Shown here one piece after another: positions 19,974 to 26,527 of a stretch of 26,527 nt of DNA. Numbering within the stretch: position 1 is the stretch's first letter; the number at the start of each line of letters is the position of its first letter. This stretch comes from Elysia marginata. Lineage: Eukaryota > Mollusca > Gastropoda > Plakobranchidae. The stretch is taken from assembly GCA_019649035.1 (NCBI GenBank), contig BMAT01010233.1, positions 211,308 through 237,834 of the forward strand, written 5' to 3'. The notes under the pieces are model-generated. The model did no database searches. It saw only the letters and a list, made by a program, of their open reading frames with translations, and had not been told where the DNA came from. Position numbers and translations under genes: made by a program.

Positions 19974-20542
19974 TTAATCATCTTTACTCCCATTCTCTAG
20001 CAGGGGATTACATGGCGACGTCCCGGCGGGCAAGCCAGACTCAAACAGTACCGGAAACGTCTTGAAGAAAAAAGCTCCTTTATCATAGCGGTCCGCGGAG
20101 AGCACAATTGGTGCCGCAAAACGTATAGCAGATAGAATAACTACGGCAGTGCCACGGTCCGCGGCTGTGTGGCTAGAATGCTATTCACCAACGTTTGATA
20201 TGAAGTCAATCTCAACAAGCACTCCTCCAGCCTTCGAGAGGTCCCCCTCTTTGATTCTTTCGTTAAATTGATCCATGTTCCAAAACTTGGCAAGTCTACT
20301 GTACGATCTTACCCGTGTTTTAAAAAACAACTCTGAGGGTTTTTTCTTAACCTTAATGCAAAAATCTTGCCCCAGGGTATCTTTTTTTTCATTTTGTCAC
20401 CAACCTCATAGAAAACTGCCTTTTCAAAGAGACTTTGACTATACAAGGACATGATAAGGTCTCTGTATTGGACGGTTTCGTGATCAATGGTGGTTCTTTA
20501 AGGGCTGACGAGGAATTTAACAAAACTTTTGACCTCGTCTTC
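19974..20542 (-). pseudogene. unidentified coding remnant with splice-acceptor-like start
   Basis: Read on the minus strand, a pyrimidine-rich tract ending CTTTTCTTTTATAG (20543-20556) looks like a 3' splice site. Directly after it a frame runs 14 codons (EDEVKSFVKFLVSP) to a TAA at 20498-20500, then 62 open codons (RTTIDHETVQYRDLIMSLYS, then LFEKAVFYEVGDKM). At an A8 run (20382-20389) the protein-like reading moves to another frame, open for 71 codons to a TAG at 20181-20183. That frame contains FCIKVKKKPSELFF, YSRLAKFWNMDQFNERIKEG and GGVLVEIDFISNVGE. The same frame continues 68 codons (TAADRGTAVVILSAIRFAAP, later FKTFPVLFESGLPAG) to a TAA at 19974-19976. Two internal stops and one frameshift suggest a pseudogene or a sequencing error at the homopolymer in a real exon. 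The mix of charged, aromatic and hydrophobic residues is much more protein-like than other frames in this AT-rich DNA. I cannot assign a family; a decayed transposon protein is as likely as a host gene. Confidence 0.4.
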
Positions 20543-20556
20543 CTATAAAAGAAAAG

Positions 20557-22142
20557 AGATAAGACTTGATAGAAACGCGGTACATCATGATTGCTAAGTT
20601 TACACTGTATTGAATTGCCTTAAGGAAAAAGTATCGTTCTAGTTAAATGAATAATTATAGTATCTAGCCTGGACTTAGTGTGGACCTTTTGAGCTTTGTT
20701 AACAAAAGATGTGAATAAATAAGTAACAGGTAAATCGAGAGAAGGAGAAAGACAAAGAACGAGGAGTGTTGTTTTTAAATCTTTGAAATAATAAACATAC
20801 ACGAAAGCAAGTCAAGCTTACACCTGAGAAAATTTTGCTGTTTTTAATTTAGAACTAACTATATCTACATGTGAAAAATGGCATCATAAGGACTTGAAAA
20901 ACAAAATAGTACAAGCATCTTTTGTTTAACTGTAAGCTAATTTTTTAGAAAAAAAATTAAATTCTTTTCACAACAGAGGATATAATGCCTATGATCATGA
21001 AATTATACACATGATTAGTTTTAAAAGTTGTTTTTCATATTTACTTGTGATCAATGTTTTCTCTGCTTCAAAGCTAGGCAAGCTGGTTTCTATTGTCAAG
21101 TTTCTATACTCAAGATTAAAGATTTAAACATGCTCTTTTGTCCTTTTCGAGTTCTTCTTTTTCATCATAGCATGAATGTATCTACAAGGAGAGTAAGACA
21201 AACACCTAAGGCAACATAAAGAAATCATGTTGAGATACCTATGCCAACTCATGCATACGCCTACATGAAATTTCTACATCAATGTATTTTACCTTATAAC
21301 GTTGGATTAAAAAGTTTCAAGGCAGATACTAAGAAAGGGTTTCTCTGATGTTCGCATCGACATTTAAATAGAACATTAGAATGGGTCTTCCAGATCTAAT
21401 TTTAAAAATTTAGTTGTTTTAATAAGGGATTTGAATTATCGTCGAGAATCGATACAGCTTTCCTTTAAATATGAAGGTGTTAAATAACTCTCTTTTTCTT
21501 TTTCTTAGTTTGCTCTTTTGGCAATATTGTTATTTGTCTTCTTGTGGCGCGCTTTGGTGGTTCCACCCCCTACCCATCCAAAAAAAAATTGATAGCAAAG
21601 TCAAAGTATTTTTAACACTAACTTAATAACTTTGGAGAAAAAGAATAGGATCTACTTAGAAAGAATTAGATTTACATAGAAAATACTATCTTGCGTTAAG
21701 CTTTCCCATTAAGTTGCTAGTATTCTCTTTCCACAACAGTCTTTCATCCATAAAAGTAACTTCATATTTCTATGACCTAACTATTTCTATTTTTTCATAG
21801 TTTATGTAGATAGGTAACAGTTCCGTTTTCTTATTTCTAAAAGCGATTATAATTTCTTTCTTCTTTTTGAGGGTGGGTAAAAGGAAGTGATTATCGCACC
21901 GCGGAGTAAACCAAGTGATGGTTTTCTTCATTTTATGCTCCGGTTATCCCAGAGTATACTGGTGTCATCTGCAATTTGAAGATTATAAATTATTGACTGC
22001 TATCGCTGTCTTTTAACCGACAGAAGTCTGTAGGGGGAAAGGGGCTTCTGTATTTGTAATAGTTGTTTTTTTTTAATGCCAAAAACCAAGGTAGACATTA
22101 CATGGGCCTTAAAAAGGATAGTAGCCAGTTTTGCATTAGGGA
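20557..22142. other. AT-rich non-coding, no gene seen
   Basis: It contains the putative intron upstream of the coding remnant. No coding frame, microsatellite or strong motif is supportable. CGGAGTAAACCAAG near 21902 resembles the duplicated word at 16091-16107 but is short. Confidence 0.5.
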
Positions 22143-22151
22143 TGTCATAAT
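22143..22151 (+). repeat. target-site duplication, 3' side of the LINE
   Basis: TGTCATAAT directly abuts the microsatellite tail of the LINE and matches TGACATAAT at 24771-24779 in 8 of 9 bases. Confidence 0.6.
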
Positions 22152-24770
22152 GAATAGAATAAGAATAAGAATAGTTTATTGTCCAAATATATAAATACAT
22201 TGGAAACTTATCTTTTCAGCACGTTAAAAAGCAGGCTAGTATATAATTAACAAGGAAAAATACAAATTAAACCAATCAGGTAAAAATGTACATATCACAT
22301 AGAAGTAAAAACATACACATCATGTCTCTGAGTAGATACATGTAGTAAACATAATATATTACAAAAATATTGCACTCTGGTGATAAAATTTATTAAACTT
22401 GGATAAACTAGGAGGTAAATAGATATTAAAAGATTGATGCTGACATCGAAATGAATTAATTTTGTAGGAATCGGTTGAAAGTTATAATTAAGTAGTAAAT
22501 AGATCACAGGGATTGATGACATCATAAAAGTTTTTGTGAGTTTAAAAATCTAACTGCGGCCGGTATAAACGATTTGTTGTATAGCTGGCGTTTGAAGGCT
22601 GGGGTTCTATATCTCTTGCCAGAAAGCATTATCTCAAAACATGAGTGTAAAGGGTGGGTAGGGTCATTTATAATGCTTCTGCTCTTTTTACTTACAGTTT
22701 GCTGGTAAAGATCATTAAGACTCTTCTGTTTTAAATTTATCAATTTGGTTGCAATATTTACAATTTTATTTAACCTGTTTTTTTGTTTAACGGTGAGGTG
22801 GCCATAAAATGTGACAATATTGAAGGTAAGAATACTCTCAACAAGTGACCTGTAGATCATTTCTAGTATCTTTTTGTCAACATCAAACTTCTTCAACTTT
22901 CGAATTAGATACATGCGTTGGTTTACTTTTTTACATACAGTATCAACATGGGTGGTAAAACTAAGGTTATAATCTAAAACAGTTCCGAGGTATTTAAAGG
23001 TCTCCACAATTTCAACATCTTCAGTTTTTATCCGTACCGGTTGAAATAGCGATGTATCCCTGGCCCTATGTTTTTCAATAAAAAGTTCTTTTGTTTTTTT
23101 AACATTCAACCTAAGATAACTTTCATCAAACCATGAGATGAGATGTCCAATGAAGTTAAAGTAGATAGACAACGACTGTTCATCTTTTAAACGGGCTACA
23201 AGAGCCATGTCATCTGCAAATTTTATCAAAGTCAGAGTTGTTGTGTTTGACATAATTTCATTGGTGTAGATTGAAAAGAGTATGGGCGACAAGACACATC
23301 CCTGGGGCGCTCCGGTATTCAAAATTAATTCGCTTGATTTAACACCGTTCACGCAAACTGTCTGTGGCCGGTCGCGTAAGAATGCCCTAACCCAGAGAAC
23401 TATGCCTGGACTTACGTCAAGATCTAAAAGACGCGAAAGAAGTAAATGCGTTTGCAGGGTGTTGAAAGCTGAACTAAAATCCATCATTAAAATTCTTATA
23501 AAAGTACCAGTTTGGTCGAGATGGTGAGTGACCAGTTCCATAAGAGTGAGGGTTGCATCTTCTACACCTCTTTTAGCTTTATAAGCGAATTGCAAGGAAT
23601 CCATGCGATTTGCCACAGGTGTAGTAAGGTAATTACATACAATTTTCTCTAAGCTCTTACAAATTACAGATGTTAAGGCTATTGCTCTAAAATCATTCAA
23701 ATCTTTTGCGTGAGAACTTTTAGGAACTGGAATAATGGAGCTTGTTCGCCAAACACGTGGTACATAGTGGAAATTAAGTAAAATCTGAAATAAGTTACAA
23801 AATACAGATGAGAGTGAACTAGAGCATTCCCGCAAAACTTTCCCTCCTACCATATCTGGGCCGCAGGCTTTCCTAGGTTTCGGTTTAGAAAAAACTTTTT
23901 TAACATCACATTCTGTTACCCTGATGTTATTTGGAATTGTTAATAAAGGTTTACAAACATCATCGATCTCTCTGGAAAAATCTGTGCTGTCAAAGCGAGA
24001 ATAGAAAACATTTAGGTCATTGGCAAAAGTGAGAGGGTCATCGCATTTTAGTTCCTGCTTTTTAGTATTTTTCCCCATCATAGTGTTCAAACCATCCCAA
24101 GCCGCCCTACCTTGTCCCTCTGTAAATTTCTTTTCCACTTTATCCTTATATTGCCTCCTACTTTGTTTTTTCCACTTAAACTCTTTTTCCAGCTCATGTT
24201 GTTTTTGTTTATCTCCCTCCAAAAATGCCTTCCTTTTCTCTAATAGGATTGTTTTTAATTCCCTGTTGACCCATGGCTTAGAATTTGCATAAACTTTGAT
24301 CCTTTTTGTTTGAACAATATTTTCTTCACAAAAGCATATATAAGAAGTTATTGAGTCCGTAATAGTATCTAAATCGTCTTCGTTTTCAAAGAAAATGTTC
24401 CAGTTGGTGCCTTCAAAACATCCTCTTATAGTCTCTGCTGTGTCGCGGTCCCACTTTCTAACAATGCGTGTTTTAGGCCCTTCTCTTTTTACCAGCTGTC
24501 TGTATTTAGGTAGTAGGTGAACAACGCAATGGTCCGACTTGCCAAGAGGTGCTGAATAACGGTCCGTGTAAGAGTCCATTATGTTTGCAAAAAATTTGTC
24601 GATGACCTTGCCTTTGTTATGTGTAGGTTTTGTGATACACTGTTGAAGCTGTGACAAATGTTTTGTGATGTCACATGTATTGAAATCGCCGAGAAGAATT
24701 ACAGGCTGATCAGTTGACCGGGCGAGAGCCGAGTTGTAACAGTCAGCTATGCGGTCGGCGGCTGCATTGT
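22152..24770 (-). mobile_element. 5'-truncated CR1/L2-type non-LTR retrotransposon
   Basis: A minus-strand element of about 2.6 kb. Its 5' end is cut inside the endonuclease domain at 24770; it then has the rest of ORF2, a 3' UTR of about 370 bases (22152-22521), an AATAAA next to GGACAATAAACT, and a short TATTCTTATTC-type tail at 22152-22173. Flanking 9-mers (22143-22151 and 24771-24779, 8 of 9 identical) look like a target-site duplication, which fixes both ends. Simple-repeat tails without poly(A) and heavy 5' truncation are typical of the CR1/L2/Rex1 group. The uninterrupted ORF and near-perfect duplication indicate a fairly recent insertion. Lacking ORF1, the start of the endonuclease and a promoter, this copy cannot be autonomous. 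An intact relative elsewhere in the genome is implied. Confidence 0.85.
22522..24768 (-). CDS. LINE ORF2 protein, endonuclease (partial) and reverse transcriptase
   Basis: 748 codons are open with no internal stop or frameshift; the frame has no native start because the copy is truncated. Numbering from the first complete codon: residues 1-80 are the C-terminal part of an APE-type endonuclease, with the catalytic-loop motif GDFN at 27-30 and the final SDH at 78-80. A basic linker follows. The reverse transcriptase spans about 290-560: GPD at 303-305, PVPK at 347-350, motif A with aspartate 430 in MMDFSSAF, the APQG motif at 487-490, and the catalytic FADD at 517-520. YLG at 593-595 marks the thumb boundary. 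The C-terminus has the RTPAFKRQLYNKSFIPAAVR block usual for this group, then a TGA at 22522-22524. ORF2 proteins nick target DNA and reverse-transcribe their own RNA at the nick. Catalytic RT residues look intact, but half of the endonuclease is missing. I place it in the CR1/L2/Rex1 assemblage; the exact clade is uncertain. Confidence 0.9.
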   Translation of the reverse strand, partial: NAAADRIADCYNSALARSTDQPVILLGDFNTCDITKHLSQLQQCITKPTHNKGKVIDKFFANIMDSYTDRYSAPLGKSDHCVVHLLPKYRQLVKREGPKTRIVRKWDRDTAETIRGCFEGTNWNIFFENEDDLDTITDSITSYICFCEENIVQTKRIKVYANSKPWVNRELKTILLEKRKAFLEGDKQKQHELEKEFKWKKQSRRQYKDKVEKKFTEGQGRAAWDGLNTMMGKNTKKQELKCDDPLTFANDLNVFYSRFDSTDFSREIDDVCKPLLTIPNNIRVTECDVKKVFSKPKPRKACGPDMVGGKVLRECSSSLSSVFCNLFQILLNFHYVPRVWRTSSIIPVPKSSHAKDLNDFRAIALTSVICKSLEKIVCNYLTTPVANRMDSLQFAYKAKRGVEDATLTLMELVTHHLDQTGTFIRILMMDFSSAFNTLQTHLLLSRLLDLDVSPGIVLWVRAFLRDRPQTVCVNGVKSSELILNTGAPQGCVLSPILFSIYTNEIMSNTTTLTLIKFADDMALVARLKDEQSLSIYFNFIGHLISWFDESYLRLNVKKTKELFIEKHRARDTSLFQPVRIKTEDVEIVETFKYLGTVLDYNLSFTTHVDTVCKKVNQRMYLIRKLKKFDVDKKILEMIYRSLVESILTFNIVTFYGHLTVKQKNRLNKIVNIATKLINLKQKSLNDLYQQTVSKKSRSIINDPTHPLHSCFEIMLSGKRYRTPAFKRQLYNKSFIPAAVRFLNSQKLL

Positions 24771-24779
24771 TGACATAAT
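24771..24779 (+). repeat. target-site duplication, 5' side of the LINE
   Basis: TGACATAAT, partner of 22143-22151 (one mismatch). It directly abuts the truncated endonuclease reading. Confidence 0.6.
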
Positions 24780-25081
24780 AGTACAGACGAAAACAAAAGT
24801 AAAGCCATTATTACATCTGGTATGATTCTTGATGATGACGGTAAATACGAAAATGATCCTGATGGTAAAGATGATGTAGAAAAATAGTAATAGTGAATAA
24901 TAGTAAAATAGTATATTAATAGTAGTAATACTCATGAAAAGATAGCAATCTAAAAATAATCCAAGAAAATGTTTGTTAACTTAGTTGTAAACAAGAAAAA
25001 AAAATGAAACAACTACTATTACTAACAATAGTGGTAGTGGTTATGCTGATGATGAAACTGACGATGATGATGTTAGTGACA

Positions 25082-25091
25082 ATGATGATGG

Positions 25092-25143
<52 letters not shown>

Positions 25144-25178
25144 CATGATCATGATGATGATGATCATGATGACGATGA
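25082..25178 (+). repeat. (GAT)n microsatellite
   Basis: The core at 25093-25143 is 17 uninterrupted GAT units, followed by GATCAT-interrupted units. Frames of Met/Ile/His runs on both strands are repeat translations. Confidence 0.95.
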
Positions 25179-25778
25179 ATTTGATAACTGTAATGATCGT
25201 GCTTTAACGGTAAAAATAACACAAGTATTAAATTTCCAACAATTATTTTCCTGTCGTAACTTGACCCACTGCGGTCTTTCACTCAGAAGTAAAAAACAAA
25301 GTCTATGTTGTTTTGTTCTTACTTTTATTTGACTGAGTTTTCAGACTATAAGGCTACCTTACTTTTTCTTTACTATTGTCTAGCGTCACGGTAATGTGTT
25401 TACAATTATTTTCAAGTGCATTTCTATATTGTTTCAAGTTTTTTTTAATAAAGCGAATACCATCAAAATAATCATTTTAATTATGTGAACCTTTGATTGC
25501 ATCTTTCTAATTCTTCAATGGTTAAGTTCAAGAGTTGTAGATGTTATACTACAAAGGAAACACATTAAAAACTAATGTACGAGACTGTAGTTATACTTCC
25601 ATGATTTTTACAAGTTTTTTCCATTCAAAACTATAAAAGTATCCAGGAATCTCAAACCTTTAAAATCATTTCAGTTGCATAGATAAGATGATAGAAATAT
25701 GGAGGTTCAAAGATTTTAATTTCCCTTTTTCAGCGTTTTCTCCTGTCGGTTTATGGCTCCCTGGTCATAATGTTTTTG
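25179..25778. other. AT-rich non-coding, no gene seen
   Basis: No open frame or motif I can support between the trinucleotide repeat and the minisatellite. Confidence 0.5.
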
Positions 25779-26100
25779 ATAAACGCAATTTATGTATTGC
25801 ATTAAAAAAAATATTATAATAAACGCAATGCTCCTATTGCATTTAAAAGGGATGTTGAGATAAACGCAGTGCACTTATTGTAACTAAAAGCAATGTTAGA
25901 ATAAACGCAATTAGTTATTGCATTAAAGAGAAATGTTGTAATAACCGCAATGTACTTATTACATTAAAATGGAATGTTGCAATAAACGCGTTGTACTTAT
26001 TCCATAAAAAAGGAACTTTGCTATAAACGCAATGTATTTATTGCATTAAAAAGGAATGTTGTAGTTAACACAATATAATTCTTGCACAAAAAAGGAAAAG
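25779..26100 (+). repeat. 40-41 bp minisatellite with an inverted repeat in each unit
   Basis: Seven complete units start at 25779, 25819, 25860, 25901, 25941, 25982 and 26023 (lengths 40, 41, 41, 40, 41, 41, 41), then a decayed eighth from 26064. Each begins ATAAACGC or a near variant and ends around GGAATGTTGTA. The first half holds GCAAT, a 5-6 base spacer and ATTGC. This stem is perfect in units 1, 2, 4 and 7, kept by G.T pairs in unit 3, one mismatch in unit 5, and broken in unit 6. Units differ at several positions, so the array is not freshly amplified. Confidence 0.9.
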
Positions 26101-26400
26101 AGAATTTCTTTTAAAGCTGCTCTAGTCTGGGTAAAAAGCATGGAAATGTTGGTTATAATCTAGGGGAGAATGTTTCTGTTAGTTTCATTCATCTTTCTAA
26201 CCCCTTCTCTATTTATTTATAATCTTCCATGATGTAAGTACAGTTCACACAAAAAAGAAACACGAAACTGTTTTGCAATGATGGTTCCCTTCAGCAGAAA
26301 ATGCCAGTACTGTATCAAACTTTGATGGTGCATATATCTAGCTACATTGAGATGGTCGGCGCGCGCTTTTGCTGTAGTATTGCTACAATAATTTTACATA
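26101..26400. other. non-coding, no gene seen
   Basis: Unique AT-rich sequence between the minisatellite and the mariner-like end, with a GCGCGCGC-type CpG patch near 26358-26367. Confidence 0.5.
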
Positions 26401-26527
26401 TGAGGCTGTCCCAAAAGTTCGTCTAGTTTATACTATGTCTTCTTCAACCCAATAAAGATAGGTCTAAATTTAGCTTTTCGCCATGGTAAAAGCTTGTTTC
26501 ATGTTGAAAAATGATTAAAGAGATACT
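26401..26527 (+). mobile_element. left end of a probable mariner-type DNA transposon (cut by window end)
   Basis: After a TA at 26399-26400, the target dinucleotide of Tc1/mariner elements, TGAGGCTGTCCCAAAAGTTC begins at 26401. The GGCTGTCCCAAAAGT word is characteristic of many mariner terminal inverted repeats. The following AT-rich bases to 26527 would be the 5' untranslated part. No transposase start or right-hand repeat lies in the window, so completeness is unknown. Confidence 0.45.

Noticed and set aside
23282-24292. Plus-strand frames of 81 and 90 codons inside the LINE
   Set aside because: Antisense shadows of the reverse transcriptase frame, with no features of their own.
24747-24935. 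Short minus-strand frame upstream of the LINE
   Set aside because: It is AT-rich flanking DNA in another frame. The LINE endonuclease reading itself stops being family-like at the target-site duplication.
25004-25282. Met-rich, Ile-rich and His-rich frames
   Set aside because: Three frames of the same (GAT)n repeat.
25779-26100. CRISPR-like array
   Set aside because: Units are contiguous 40-41 bp repeats with no distinct spacers, in an animal-type genome. It is a minisatellite.

Overview
The window looks like nuclear DNA of an animal. It is AT-rich and almost all non-coding, with many long microsatellites (GATA, GACA, GA/CT, ATG), SINE- and LINE-like repeats, splice-site-like signals, one 646-nt run of N, and no operons or ribosome binding sites. 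The combination of a CR1/L2-type LINE, tRNA-derived SINEs and scattered GATA/GACA and CTAGATCT tracts suggests a mollusc, perhaps a gastropod. That placement is inference from repeat style; no host gene here confirms it.

Layout. 1-2500: low-complexity DNA with a CpG-rich patch (about 420-660), a duplicated GATA-bearing unit and a GACA array. 2509-2740: a GC-richer block that may be a membrane-protein exon on the minus strand. 2741-7790: microsatellites, a TATA-bearing promoter candidate, two SINE-like remnants and a DR1/ETS site pair. 7795-8160: a CpG-richer block with four CCAAT boxes. 8160-10560: AT-rich, no gene seen. 10560-10960: a CpG-rich promoter-like block followed by a short ATG exon candidate. 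About 11890-12235: a decayed LINE 3' end. 12831-13476: assembly gap, bordered on the right by a G-quadruplex-prone run. 13500-19330: non-coding, with dispersed repeat copies, a hairpin with a local duplication, and a tRNA-derived SINE head. 19339-20542 (minus): a broken coding-like stretch with a splice acceptor-like start, an in-frame stop and a frameshift at an A8 run; I cannot name its family. 22152-24770 (minus): a 5'-truncated but open non-LTR retrotransposon with a 9-bp target-site duplication. 25093-25143: pure (GAT)17. 25779-26100: a 40-41 bp minisatellite whose units carry an inverted repeat. 26401 to the end: the start of a probable mariner element.

The only confidently identified protein is the retrotransposon endonuclease/reverse transcriptase. 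The other coding and regulatory calls are hypotheses from reading frames and motifs. I found no convincing new biological system. The best candidates for something undescribed are the unidentified minus-strand coding remnant at 19974-20542 and the palindromic minisatellite.
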